Below, in pieces: positions 1 to 9,643 of a DNA stretch of 64,000 bases. The translations under genes were made by a program, and so were the position numbers. The notes under the pieces were generated by a model, which did not search any database, was not told the DNA's origin, and was given only the letters and a program-made list of their open reading frames with translations. Location of the stretch: the NCBI GenBank assembly GCA_963746325.1, contig CAVVBC010000036.1, forward strand, positions 1-64,000, in the 5' to 3' direction. Position 1 is the stretch's first letter, and each line of letters starts with the position of its first letter. This DNA is from RPQJ01 sp963746325 (GTDB lineage: Bacteria > Pseudomonadota > Gammaproteobacteria > Steroidobacterales > Steroidobacteraceae).

Positions 1-189
1 GCGTCAGGCCTCTTCATCCGTCTCGCCCCCTGGGCATGCTAAGGCCTGGCGCCCTCCAGCTCCTGCACCAGCGGCACCAGGATGCGGATGGCGTGCGCAG
101 CATGGCTGTACTCCGTCGACCGAAGGGTCGGGCTGCAACGACCGGCAGAGCCGTGCCCCAGCCCTGCGACCCGAACAGGTATACGCCGC
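1..189. other. unassigned stretch downstream of arcA
   Basis: No gene can be supported here. The minus strand has a short reading frame, stop near position 39, whose last ~28 codons have strongly G/C-ending codons. It is preceded by more coding-looking sequence in another frame, so it may be the decayed 3' end of a gene. I recognise no family. The arcB and arcC genes that often follow arcA are not present before the window edge. Confidence 0.3.
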
Positions 190-216
190 CCGTGCCGACC
201 AGTCCGGTCGGCACGG
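190..216 (-). terminator. perfect 11-bp hairpin 21 bases after arcA
   Basis: CCGTGCCGACC at 190-200 and GGTCGGCACGG at 206-216 form a perfect 11-bp stem with loop AGTCC, starting 21 bases beyond the arcA stop on the minus strand. There is no T-run after it on that strand, so it is either a weak or Rho-assisted terminator, or an mRNA 3'-end stabiliser. The placement favours ending the arcD-arcA transcript. Confidence 0.45.
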
Positions 217-237
217 ACAATCACTGCTGCAGCGCGA

Positions 238-1492
238 TCAGTAGTCGACCGGATCGCGAATGATCGGGCAGGTCATGCAGTGACCGCCGCCGCGGCCACG
301 GCCGAGTTCGGCGCCGACGATCGTGATGACCTCGATGCCTTCCTTGCGCAGCAGAGTATTCGTGTACGTGTTGCGGTCGTAGGCGTAGACGACGCCCGGC
401 GACGCGCACACCAGGTTGGCGCCGCTGTCCCATTGCGTGCGTTCACGCTGGTAATCGGTGCCGCCCGCCTCGACCACGCGCAGCTTCTTCAGGCCCAGCG
501 CCTGGGCGCACGACGTCGACGAACGGCTTCTTCTCGGCGTGGAACTCGACGCCGCTCGAATGGTCGCTCGGCCGGTAGGAGAAGGTCGTCGTCTGGGCGA
601 GGAAGTCCGGCGCCAGCAGCACGCAATCGCGGTCGGCGAACGTGAACACGGTGTCGAGGTGCATCGCCGCGCGAATCTTCGGCATCGCCGCCACGATCAC
701 GCGCTCGGCCGCGCCCTTCTTGAACAGCGTGGCCGCCAGCTGGCTGATGGCCTGCCGCGAGGTGCGCTCGCTCATGCCGATCAGCACGTTGCCCTTGCCG
801 ATGGGCATCACGTCGCCGCCTTCCAGCGTCGCCTGGCCGTGGTCCTCGGTCGGGTCGCCCCACCAGACGTTGACCTTGCCGGCGAAGTCCGGATGGAACT
901 TGTAGATGGCCGTCGTCAGGACCGTTTCTTCGTGCCGGGCCGGCCAGTACAGCGGGTTGAGCGTGACGCCGCCGTAGATCCAGCAGGTGGTGTCGCGCGT
1001 GTACAGCGTGTTCGGCAGCGGCGGCAGCAGGTATTCGGTGACACCGGCCGCTTCCTTCACGACCTGCAGGGCCTTGCCGCCGACAGATTCGGGGAACTCG
1101 AGCGTCGACAGACCACCGATCAGGGTTTCCGCGAGGGCGCGGTTGTCGAGGCCTTCGAGGTAGCTGCGCAGCTCGTCGATGAAGCCGAGGCCGACCTGGT
1201 TCGGCACGACCTGGTTGTCGAGGATCCACTTCTTGCCTTCCGGCACCGCCACCGTTTCGGCGAGCAGGTTGTGCATCTCCACCACGTCGACGCCGCGGTC
1301 GCGCATCTTGGTGACGAAGTCGAAGTGGTCGCGCTTGGCGTTCTCGACCCAGAGCACGTCGTCGAACAGCAGCTGGTCGCAGTTGGACGGCGTCAGGCGC
1401 TGGTGGGCCCGACCGGGCGCGCAGACCATCACCTTGCGCAGCTGGCCGACTTCCGAGTGGACTCCGAATTTGACGTCTGTTGCAGTAGCCAT
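238..1492 (-). CDS. arcA: arginine deiminase (one-base frameshift near the 3' end)
   Basis: Hydrolyses arginine to citrulline and ammonia in the cytoplasm, the first step of the arginine deiminase pathway. The repaired protein is 417 residues, the usual length. HLDTVFTFADRD places the catalytic histidine at residue 278, and the C-terminal GGGHCMTCP carries the nucleophilic cysteine near residue 405, as in Pseudomonas ArcA. An extra base at 508-509 (third position of a valine codon, GTG/GTC) shifts the frame; the last ~80 residues, with the active-site cysteine, lie in the next frame. The start ATG at 1492 follows a GGAAC ribosome site. It lies 30 bases behind arcD and is presumably co-transcribed. 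The frameshift is probably an assembly error, because both halves are intact. Confidence 0.93.
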
Positions 1493-1522
1493 GGTGTGTT
1501 CCGTGATTAGGTTGCAGGTGGA

Positions 1523-2941
1523 TTAGATGGAGATGGCGCCGGTCGCCAGGCCGTAAATGCCAAAGAGGGCAGCGGCGGTGATGACGCCGAAGGTGACCCA
1601 GTCCGAGGTCTTGGCGAACACCGGTTTGCCCTGTTCGCGCCGCGCGATGTAATAGAGCACGGTGCCCGGTGCGAAGATGATCGCGGACAGCAGGATGAAC
1701 TTCAGCCCGCCGGCGTAGATCATGAAGAGCGTGTAGAGCACGGCGAGCGTCGCCAGGACCACGTCGCGCTTGCGCTCCTCGGGCCGGACTTCGTAGGTCT
1801 CGCCACGGCGGGCGATCATCAGGCCGTAGGCAGCGACGAACAGGTACGGGATCAGCGTGGTGGCGCTGGTCAGGTTCAGCATCAGCGAGAACGCGTCGCG
1901 CGACCAGTAGGTCGTGATCACGATCAGCTGGATGATGATGCTGGTTGTCCACAACGCCACGGACGGCACGTTGTTCTTGTTGACCTTGGCGAACGCCTTC
2001 GGCATGTCCTTTGATTTACCGGCGGCGAACATCACCTCGGCGCAGATCAGCGCCCACGCCAGGTAGGCGCCCAGCACCGAGACCAGCAGGCCCACGCTGA
2101 CGAAGATCGCGCCCCAGGGCCCGACCACGGATTCGAGCACCGCAGCCATCGATGGCTGGCGGACGCCGGCAATGTCGGCGCGCTGCATCACGGCATAAGG
2201 CAGCAGGGTGACCAGCACCATGAGGCTGGTGACGATGATGAAGCCCGTGATCGTGGCCAGGCCGACGTCTGAGCGCTCCTTGGCGAAGCGCGAATACACG
2301 CTGGCGCCTTCGATGCCGATGAACACGAACACCGTGACCAGCATCGTCGCCCGGACCTGCTCGAACAGGCCTGTGGTGAGGTCGCCGCCGTACAGGTTGA
2401 AGCTGAACAGGTCGATTTGGAACGCAAAAATCAGGATCACGATGAAGACCATGATCGGGATGACCTTGGCGATCGTGACGATCTTGTTGATGGCCGCCGC
2501 CTGCTGCACGCCGCGCAGGATCAGGAAATGGAACAGCCAGATGCCGATGGAGGCCACGAGGATCGCAACGACCGTGTTGCCGTCGCCGAAGACCGGGAAG
2601 AACGCGCCCATCGTCGACTTGATCAGCACCCAGTAAGACACGTTGCCGATGCAGCTGCCGATCCAGTAGCCGAAGGCCGAGAGGAAGCCGGCGTAGTCAC
2701 CGAAACCTTCCCGGGCGTAGGCGTAGACGCCGGCGTCGATGTCCGGCCGGCGCTCGGCCAGGGCCTGGAAAACCCGCGCCAGCATGTACATGCCGGTGCC
2801 CGCGATGAGCCACGCGATGACTGCGCCCATGGGCCCCGTGGCCCCGGCAAACGTCCTGGGCAGCGAGAAGATTCCCGCCCCGACCATTCCACCCACCACC
2901 ATAGCGGTGAGTGCCGTACGCGACATTTTTTGTTCGGCCAT
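1523..2941 (-). CDS. arcD: arginine:ornithine antiporter (APC family)
   Basis: A 472-residue inner-membrane protein that exchanges arginine for ornithine and feeds the deiminase encoded just downstream. The N-terminus has the APC signature MVVGGMVGAGIFSLPRTFAG, followed by about twelve hydrophobic segments and no signal peptide. GVYAYAREGFGDYAGFLSAFGYW is typical of basic amino acid antiporters. A GGGGTGGG purine stretch precedes the ATG. Its place as first gene ahead of arcA matches arcDABC operons and favours ArcD over other basic amino acid/polyamine antiporters. The ~370-base upstream region must hold the promoter; I see no clear ANR/FNR half-sites. Confidence 0.92.
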   Translation of the reverse strand: MAEQKMSRTALTAMVVGGMVGAGIFSLPRTFAGATGPMGAVIAWLIAGTGMYMLARVFQALAERRPDIDAGVYAYAREGFGDYAGFLSAFGYWIGSCIGNVSYWVLIKSTMGAFFPVFGDGNTVVAILVASIGIWLFHFLILRGVQQAAAINKIVTIAKVIPIMVFIVILIFAFQIDLFSFNLYGGDLTTGLFEQVRATMLVTVFVFIGIEGASVYSRFAKERSDVGLATITGFIIVTSLMVLVTLLPYAVMQRADIAGVRQPSMAAVLESVVGPWGAIFVSVGLLVSVLGAYLAWALICAEVMFAAGKSKDMPKAFAKVNKNNVPSVALWTTSIIIQLIVITTYWSRDAFSLMLNLTSATTLIPYLFVAAYGLMIARRGETYEVRPEERKRDVVLATLAVLYTLFMIYAGGLKFILLSAIIFAPGTVLYYIARREQGKPVFAKTSDWVTFGVITAAALFGIYGLATGAISI

Positions 2942-3317
2942 CTGCCCACCCCATCGACGAAATTAGTGTGTTTTACACGGTGACACGGAGCCATCCGCGC
3001 GCGGACTGAATCTACCGTGTCGAGTCGCGTCTGGCTATCGTAATAATTGTGTCGTGATTGCAGCGCGTGCATCAAGGCCATGCATCGTGCTCAGGGCCGG
3101 CCTGATACTGAAGAATAAGTTGTCAGTGATTTTTGCCGCGGTGACGTTGTTCGCTGCTATCGTAGGCGACGCGACTCAAACTGCGCGGGGTGCCACCGGC
3201 TGTCGCTGGCACGCCCCGTCGGGCCGGACGGCAGTGCCAACATGCGTGGCGCCGTCGGGCCACTGCGGTCGCTGCCGATTACCGTCACCGAATAGCAGAA
3301 ACCATGGAGTAATGCTG
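2942..3317. other. divergent intergenic region between arcD and the glycine-zipper gene
   Basis: About 375 bases without a convincing gene. Near the arcD side there is a small inverted repeat (GTGT-TTTACAC) inside an AT-richer patch at roughly 2966-2985, a reasonable place for arcD promoter elements. The rest, to the GGAG ribosome site at 3306-3309, holds no clear hairpin, tRNA or open frame with coding bias. Confidence 0.4.
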
Positions 3318-3884
3318 ATGTACAAGCGCTGGAACCTGATCGGATCGCTCGCGTTGCTGGGCGCCGTCCTCGTCGCGGGCGAAGTCAATGCCCAGACCAC
3401 CGTGACGTACGGGCGTATCACGGCTGTGCGCCAGGTCGACATCCAGAACCCGGGCGCGAATGCGGCCGGCACGATCGTCGGCGGCGCCCTCGGCGTCGCT
3501 TCGGGCTCCGGGCAGTCGCGCAGCAACCGCGCCCTGCGTGGCGTGGGCGGCGCGGCCGTCGGCAGCCGCCTCGCAGGCGCTGCCGGTTCGTCGACCGGGT
3601 TCGAATACACCGTCCTGATCGGCGGTACCAACACGATCCGCATGGTGACTGAGCAGGCCGGCCTGCGCGTCGGCGATTGCGTCTCGGTCGAGCGCGGACA
3701 GTTCAATAACATTCGTCTGGCCGATGACGCACGTTGCACGGCTGCCGCCAATGCGCCGGTGCCGGCGAGCGCCACGGCCGAGGCGAATGCCTGCGCGGCC
3801 GCCAAGGACCAGTTGCTGAACGCGGCGACGGATGCGGACTTCGACCGCGCCGAGCGCAGGATGCGGCTGCTCTGCGGCGACTGA
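3318..3884 (+). CDS. exported glycine-zipper (SlyB-like, 17 kDa antigen type) protein
   Basis: A 188-residue secreted protein. An N-terminal signal peptide ends around VNAQ. A glycine-zipper stretch follows (GTIVGGALGVASGSG, then RGVGGAAVGSRLAGAAGSS), the pattern of the Rick_17kDa_Anti/2TM glycine-zipper family, and after it a small beta domain (EYTVLIGG...RVGDCVSVERG) as in SlyB/PcP proteins. There is no lipobox cysteine at the expected site, unlike SlyB. The start at 3318 was chosen because GGAG at 3306-3309 is correctly spaced; an ATG at 3312 is too close. The C-terminal ~45 residues are alanine-rich with two cysteines and belong to no family I recognise. Confidence 0.75.
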   Translation: MYKRWNLIGSLALLGAVLVAGEVNAQTTVTYGRITAVRQVDIQNPGANAAGTIVGGALGVASGSGQSRSNRALRGVGGAAVGSRLAGAAGSSTGFEYTVLIGGTNTIRMVTEQAGLRVGDCVSVERGQFNNIRLADDARCTAAANAPVPASATAEANACAAAKDQLLNAATDADFDRAERRMRLLCGD

Positions 3885-3976
3885 TGGCCGGACGATTGCA
3901 GCGTAATTGGAGTTAGAGCGGAGGGGGCCGGGTGTGCGGTCTCCCACCGATAATATTCGACACGGGGTATAGAAGA

Positions 3977-4549
3977 ATGAATATGAACAAGAGACATTTC
4001 ATGGCGGCGTTGGTGGGCGTGCTGGTGCTGGCCACCGGCTGCACCACGACCGGTTCTGACAGCGGCGATCCGGCCACGCGACGCGCGAGCATCGACTCGG
4101 GCGTGGACGCGGCCCTTGCCAATCTTTATCGCCAGGATCCGGGCGCGCAGCAGCTCGTCGCCCGGGCGCGTGGGGTGCTGGTGTTCCCGAGCGTGCTCGA
4201 GGCCGGCTTCATCGTGGGCGGCTGGAGAGGCGACGGTGCCCTGCGCAAGGGCGGCAAGACGGTCAGTTTCCACCGCACGACGGGTGGTTCGTTCGGCCTG
4301 CAGGCGGGCGCACAGTCGACCGCGGTTTTCCTGCTGTTCATGACGGACGACGCGCTGGCCCAGTTCGAGGCCAGCCGCGGCTGGACGGCCGGGGTCGATG
4401 CATCGGTCACGCTGCTGACGGTCGGTGCCAATGCGCAGATGACCAGCGCCACGGCGCAGCAACCCATCATCGGCTACGTGCTCTCGAACCAGGGGATCAT
4501 GGCGGGCGTCACGGTCGACGGCTCGCGCATCACCCGCCTGCAGCTCTGA
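3977..4549 (+). CDS. SYLF/Ysc84-domain lipoprotein
   Basis: A 190-residue predicted lipoprotein. The signal peptide ends with the lipobox LATGC, so the mature protein begins at a lipidated cysteine. The remainder is a Ysc84/SYLF domain: GVLVFPSVLEAGFIVGGWRG, then GSFGLQAGAQSTAVFLLFM, ending with a glycine-rich strand region. The family binds phosphoinositides in eukaryotes; its bacterial role in the envelope is unknown. It sits between other envelope genes, about 90 bases from the previous one, and its transcription unit is unclear. Confidence 0.82.
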   Translation: MNMNKRHFMAALVGVLVLATGCTTTGSDSGDPATRRASIDSGVDAALANLYRQDPGAQQLVARARGVLVFPSVLEAGFIVGGWRGDGALRKGGKTVSFHRTTGGSFGLQAGAQSTAVFLLFMTDDALAQFEASRGWTAGVDASVTLLTVGANAQMTSATAQQPIIGYVLSNQGIMAGVTVDGSRITRLQL

Positions 4550-4562
4550 TCGAACGACCCGC

Positions 4563-5619
4563 ATGACGCCGCCGTCCGGCAGGCAACTCGCGCACCTGCC
4601 AGGATTGATCGTGATCCTGGCAGGTGCGCTCGTCGACCCCGGCGCGGCCTGGGCTGAAACGCCCGGCGCCAAGTGCCTGGCCATCAAGGACACTTTCGAA
4701 CGGCTTGCATGCTTCGACGCGGCCATCGGCGCGGCCGTGCAAGCGGCAGCGCCGGCGGTCGTCGCAGTCTCCGGTCGAGCCGGGGCCCGCGGCAGAGGCC
4801 GCTGCGGCGTCGCCGCCGGTGGTTGCTTCGCTCATCGACACGACCTGGGGCTTCCTGCCCGACTCGAAGCCGACCTACCTGCGGCTGCACCAGCCCAACT
4901 ATCTCCTGTTCGGCCGTTACACGACGGACGCCAACACGGATCCGTACGAGCCGTTGTTCGATGCCTTCGATGAGGAAGTCGAGTTCGAGGATGTCGAGGC
5001 CAAGTTCCAGCTGAGCCTGAAAGGGCGGCTGCTGGCCACCGAGGATCATCGCTGGGGCCTGTGGTTCGCCTACACGCAGCAAAGCCAGTGGCAGATTTTC
5101 AGTCCGGACATCTCGCGCCCATTTCGCGAGACCAACTACATGCCCGAACTTTTCGGCAGCTTCCGGCCGGGGATAGAGATAGCCGGCATGCAGTGGAACC
5201 TGCTGAATTTCGGTTACACCCACCAGTCGAACGGGCGGTCCGACCCGATCTCCCGCAGTTGGGACAGGCTGTTCGTCGAGGCAGGAATCGAACGCGGCAA
5301 CCTGGTCGTGCTGGCGCGGGCCTGGGCTCGCATCTCCGAAGATGCGGAAGAAGACGACAATCCGGACATCGTCGACTACTACGGCCACGGCGAGATCACG
5401 GGTATCTACAAGTGGCAGGACAACAGCTTCTCTCTGATGGCGCGCGGCAACCTGAGCACCGGCAAGGGGGCCGCGCAGTTCACGTGGGCTACACGTCCGC
5501 TGCTCGGCCCGCTGCGGGGCTACGTGCAGGTGTTCACCGGGTACGGTGAAAGCATGATCGACTATGACTGGGAGCAGACGACGATCGGCCTGGGCGTGAC
5601 GCTCAACGATCGCTTCTAG
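4563..5619 (+). CDS. pldA: outer-membrane phospholipase A (one-base frameshift)
   Basis: Calcium-dependent phospholipase A1/A2 of the outer membrane (OMPLA). The repaired protein is 351 residues: signal peptide, the family's N-terminal cysteine motif (CLAIKDTFERLACFD), an alanine/proline-rich linker, then the 12-strand barrel. The active-site block HQSNGRSDPISRSWDR supplies the catalytic His and Ser. The third catalytic residue, Asn156 in E. coli, is Asp here. An extra base at 4763-4764 (GTC/GTG valine codon) shifts the frame in the linker, outside any conserved region, so it is probably an assembly error. It starts 14 bases after the SYLF gene, so co-transcription is likely. Confidence 0.9.
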
Positions 5620-5662
5620 GCCGCCGGGCCGACTGCGCAGCCAACCCGGTCGATGGCACCGC

Positions 5663-5753
5663 ATTGCGAGTGGCGCCTCTTGGCGCCTCTTCAAAGAGCG
5701 CGTGTCTGCCTTTCCAAGCTCTTGAAGAGGCGCCAAGAGGCGCCGCTCGCAAT
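5663..5753. repeat. long hairpin element A (shared 18-base loop)
   Basis: A near-perfect inverted repeat fills the gap between two convergent genes. Arms 5663-5699 and 5718-5753 pair over about 36 bp with one mismatch and one bulge. Each arm contains a tandem 10-mer (TGGCGCCTCT twice in the left arm). The loop at 5700-5717 is GCGTGTCTGCCTTTCCAA, identical to the loops of four hairpins at 10.2 and 56.6 kb whose stems are unrelated to this one. It could act as a bidirectional terminator here, but there is no T-run. Confidence 0.85.
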
Positions 5754-5765
5754 CGATTAATCGGC

Positions 5766-6443
5766 CTACTTGTTGGCCCTGCCGTACATGTCGTCGAGGG
5801 CCTGGCGCAGCGCGGTCGCCCAGATCCCCATCGCGCGCCGTGCATCGGCGGTGTTCGTCACCCGGTTCGTGACCTGCCAGGTTCCGCTCGAGCGCGCACT
5901 GCGCGCGTCGACGGCGCGCGCCAGGATTTCACCTGTCATGGAATCGCGCAGCTCGGCGACCAGCGTCATGCGTCCCGCGTTGGCGGTGTAGGTGCGCGAT
6001 CGCCCCGCCGACATCGTGTCGGGTGCATTGATGTAGAGGTCGACGATGGCGGCCGTGACCCGCAACGTGTCAGGGCCGGCTACATCGACGAGCTGGTAGC
6101 CGCCGCGTTCGAGCTCGGCCCGGAACGTCTCGCGGAACAGGTCCGCGACCCCGGCCTGGATCGCGGCCATGTCGCCGGCGTCGAGCCGGCCGAGCTGGCT
6201 GCGACCGCCGCGGTTCGGTTCCCAGTTGCGGGCGAAGCTGACCTCGACCGGGTCGATCATGACGCTGCGGTAGGCGACGATCTCGGCGTCCGGCCTGACG
6301 AAGACCGCGCCCAGGCGTGTGCCGGACTGGCGGACCAGGCCGTCCCATTCTTCCTGCGGCGCCGAGCCGGTACTGGCGCACCCCACGAGTGTGGTCGCGC
6401 CCAGCGCGAGCAGTAGCGACAGCAGATTGCGAAAGCGAATCAT
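5766..6443 (-). CDS. DUF3313-type lipoprotein
   Basis: A 225-residue predicted lipoprotein. Signal peptide LLSLLLALGATTLVGC ends in a lipobox, giving a lipidated cysteine. The body matches the DUF3313 pattern: YRSVMIDPVEVSF near the N-terminus, a predicted alpha/beta middle with LRVTAAIVDLYINAP, and a C-terminal helix ending RQALDDMYG. Function unknown. The ATG at 6443 has GGAG eight bases upstream on the minus strand. It converges on pldA, with hairpin element A between the two stops. Confidence 0.75.
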   Translation of the reverse strand: MIRFRNLLSLLLALGATTLVGCASTGSAPQEEWDGLVRQSGTRLGAVFVRPDAEIVAYRSVMIDPVEVSFARNWEPNRGGRSQLGRLDAGDMAAIQAGVADLFRETFRAELERGGYQLVDVAGPDTLRVTAAIVDLYINAPDTMSAGRSRTYTANAGRMTLVAELRDSMTGEILARAVDARSARSSGTWQVTNRVTNTADARRAMGIWATALRQALDDMYGRANK

Positions 6444-6719
6444 TTTGATGCTCCAGGGTAGTGATGGCGACTCGCGCACGGCGCGTCGTGTGTGGGTCAG
6501 GACTATTCCGAGGGCTGCTATTCTGCCGCGTGCATGCAATTGAATGGCACGCTCAATCGAGCGTAGCACGCCAAAGTCAGGAGCATCAACGCGACGGTCC
6601 GCGTGGTTCTCAGCCGCGACTTTGCAGTAGCTTAGATTCGTGACACACCGCAGCAGGAACGCGTGCCGTTGATCGTGCTCAGTCGATCGTGCCGGGCCAG
6701 TCGCGTGACGGCCGGCCGG

Positions 6720-8967
6720 ATGCATTTGTACAGGGCGATGGTCAGGCTTTGCCGCACCTCGTGCAACACGATCGGGCTGCTCATCGTCGGCCTGCTGCTG
6801 GCAAGCCCGACGGCCATGGCTGCTGCCGCCACGCACAATGTCCTGGTGCTCTACGCGAACGGCCGGCTGCTGCCGGCCAACATCGCGGGCGATCGCGGGC
6901 TGGTCGAGGGCTTCCAGGCCCGGCCCGATCGGCCGGTCACGCTCGCTACCGAGTTCCTCGACCAGACGCGGTTCAGCGGCGCGGACTACGAACGCACTTT
7001 CGTCACCTACCTGCGCGAGAAATACACCGCGCTGCCGCCGGACCTCATCATCGCCGGGGCCACCGAGGCGCTCGACTTCATGCTGCGCCACCGGGCCGAG
7101 CTGTTTCCGCGCGTGCCCATCGTGCACATGTCGGTGACATCTTCGTACCTGCAGTCCGTGTCGCCGCTGCCGGCCGACGTGTTCGGCACGCCGCTCACGT
7201 ACGACATCGTCGGCACGGTAGAACAGGCGCTACGCTGGCACCCGACGGCGAACCGGCTCGCCTTCGTCACCGGCACCAATCCGTGGGACCGGGAATGGGA
7301 GGCGACCCTGCGCGCCGCGGACCTGCGCAGCGGATTGGCGCTGGACTTCATTGCGGGCTTGCCCGCGGATGAACTGCAGCAACGCCTGCGGAACCTGCCG
7401 GCCGGCACGATCCTGTTTACTCCCGGTTTTTTCCGCGACGGCACCGGGCGCGAGTTCACGCCGCGCGAGGCCGGCCGGATGATTGCGGCGGCGTCGACGG
7501 CGCCCGTGTACACCATCTTCTCGTCTTTCCTGGGGACGGGCGTAGTCGGCGGTCGCATGGCGAATTACGAGGAGATGGGGCGCACCGGCGCGCAGACCGC
7601 GCTGGCCTTGATCGACGGCACCGCACCCGCAACGATGCAACTGCCGGCGACGACGCCAACGCCGCTGCAGGTGGACTGGCGGCAGCTGCAGCGCTGGGGC
7701 ATTTCGCCGCAGGCCGTCCCGGCCGGCGCGATCGTGCACTTCCGCGAACCCACGCTCTGGGAGGCCTATCGCAACCAGGTCCTCCTTGGCGGCGCAGTCA
7801 TGCTGTTGCAGGCCGGCCTGATCGTCGCACTGCTGTTCGAGCGCCGCCGCCGCCGGCACACGGTGGCTGCCCTGGCCCGCAGCGAGCAGCACATCCGGCT
7901 GGCGGCCCGTGCCGCCAGCCTCTCGACATGGGTACTCGAAGACGAAACGCCCGAGCCGACTGGCCGCGAGCGCGGCGCAAGGCGCGTCGATGTCGCAGCG
8001 GGTCCACTTATCGACTTCCGCGAGAACCTGGCGCGAATCGCGCCGCAGGACCGCCCCGGCGTGCATGCCGCGCTGCGTGACGCCCTGGACAGCAACGGCG
8101 AGTTCGAGATCGAGTATCGAATTGCGGCGCCGGATGGCGCGTGGCGGTGGCACGCCGCCCGCGGCCGGGCCGAGCCCGGACAGGCGCCGCGACTGTTCGG
8201 CGTGGCCATCGACATCACTGAACGCAAGCTCGCCGAGCTCCAGGCCGAGCAAGACCGTGCCGCCCTGTACCACATGACACGCGTCTCGCTGCTGGGACAG
8301 CTGTCCGCGTCGATCGCGCACCAGTTGAACCAGCCCCTGGCGTCCATCCTCGGTAACGCCGAAGCTGCGCAGAAAATGCTCGAGCGCGAACCGGTCGACG
8401 TGCCCGAACTGCGCGAGATCTGTGCGGACATCGTCGCGGAGGATCATCGCGCTGCCCAGGTGATCCGGCGGCTCGGGGTGCTGTTCAAGCGCGGCGACCC
8501 CCTGTTCGAGCCGCTGGATCTCAATGAACTCGTGCGCGACACGATCGAGTTCACGCGCAGCATCCTGCTGACGCGGCACGTCAATGTCGTGACGAATTTC
8601 GCGCCGTCGCTGCCGCCGGTCGCCGGCGACCGGGTGCAGTTGCAGCAGTTGGTCCTGAACCTGATCGTGAACGCTTCCGACGCGATGGCCGACCTGCCTG
8701 AGCACGCAAGAGTATTGACGATAGAAACGGGCGGGCGCACCGCACGCCGTCAGTCTTTGCGTGAGGGATCGCGGCCCCGGTGTTGCGGCCAGCACGCGGG
8801 ACAAGGTCTTCGAACCGTTCTGGAGCACGAAGCCTGGCGGGATGGGCATGGGACTTGCGGTCTGCCGCTCGATCGCCGAGGCCCATCGTGGCAGCCTCAC
8901 CGTGATGAACGCACCGGGAGGCGGGGCCGAGTTCTGCATGCTGCTGCCGGTGCGGAACGTGGCATGA
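6720..8967 (+). CDS. membrane sensor histidine kinase with periplasmic binding-protein-like sensor (one-base frameshift)
   Basis: The repaired protein is 748 residues. Order: N-terminal signal/anchor; periplasmic domain resembling ABC substrate-binding sensors (residues ~35-340); transmembrane segment VLLGGAVMLLQAGLIVALLF (~350-370); PAS domain ending GVAIDITERK; histidine box SIAHQLNQPLASILGN with phospho-acceptor near residue 534; N box LVLNLIVNASDAM; G boxes VRDRGPGV and PGGMGMGLAVC. The AHxxNQPL form is that of FixL/DctB-type kinases. An extra base at 8759-8760 shifts the frame just before VRDRGPGV. The stop overlaps the ATG of the next gene by four bases (ATGA), so kinase and FixJ-type regulator form a pair. 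The start is uncertain: 6663, 6720 or 6738 are possible. Confidence 0.85.
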
Positions 8968-9608
8968 CCGAAAACTCCGCCACGTCCACGGTGTTCATCG
9001 TCGACGACGACGCCCAGGTGCTGAAGGCCCAGGGGCGGCTGCTGCGTGAGCACGGCTTGCAGACGGCGCTGTTCGAGTCCGCCGAAGCGTTTCTCGCGCA
9101 GCATGACGCGGCGGCGCCCGGGTGCCTGTTGCTCGACGTCAACCTGCCGGGCCTCGACGGCCTGGCCCTGCAACGGCACCTGGCCGCGCTGCGTCCCGCG
9201 CTGCCGGTGATCTTCGTCACCGGCAACGGCGACATACCCATGTCCGTACGGGCCATCAAGGCCGGCGCCGTGGACTTCCTGACCAAGCCGGTCGCGGGCG
9301 AACACTTGTTGGCCGCGGTGCGGGCCGCCTTGCAGCAGGATGCCCAGGCCCGCGCGGCCCTGCTCGAAACCGAGGCCCTGCTGCAGCGACATGCGAGCCT
9401 GACTGCACGCGAGCGTGAGGTGCTGGACGGCCTCGTCGCCGGCAAGCTCAACAAGCAGATCGCGGCGGAGATGGGGGTCACCGAGGCCACGGTCAAGTTT
9501 CATCGCGCCCGCCTCATGGAGCGCATGCAGGCGCACACGGTCGCTGAACTGATGCATCTCGCGGCCCGGCTCAGGCTTGATCCCAACGCCGACTATGCCA
9601 ACGGTTAG
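8964..9608 (+). CDS. FixJ-family response regulator (receiver + LuxR HTH)
   Basis: A 214-residue transcription factor. Receiver domain at residues 1-125 with acidic pocket IVDDD, phospho-acceptor Asp58 (LLLDVNLPG), conserved Thr (VTGNG) and Lys (LTKP). LuxR-type helix-turn-helix at ~145-205: LTAREREVLDGLVAGK and VTEATVKFHRARLMERM. It overlaps the kinase gene by four bases and is the obvious partner. The target genes are not evident from sequence; nearby candidates are the single-domain receiver and the alkyl sulfatase downstream. Confidence 0.92.
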   Translation: MTENSATSTVFIVDDDAQVLKAQGRLLREHGLQTALFESAEAFLAQHDAAAPGCLLLDVNLPGLDGLALQRHLAALRPALPVIFVTGNGDIPMSVRAIKAGAVDFLTKPVAGEHLLAAVRAALQQDAQARAALLETEALLQRHASLTAREREVLDGLVAGKLNKQIAAEMGVTEATVKFHRARLMERMQAHTVAELMHLAARLRLDPNADYANG

Positions 9609-9643
9609 TTTCGCGCCGGGCGGCGGTACGCTAGTTTCATGGG

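Noticed and set aside
39..224. 61-codon minus-strand frame after arcA as a gene
   Set aside because: Coding bias is limited to its last part, the start has no ribosome site and overlaps the hairpin, and no family is recognisable.
5663..5753. Element A as a simple Rho-independent terminator
   Set aside because: There is no T-run after either arm, and the same loop recurs in places that are not gene ends in the same sense. It may still reduce read-through.
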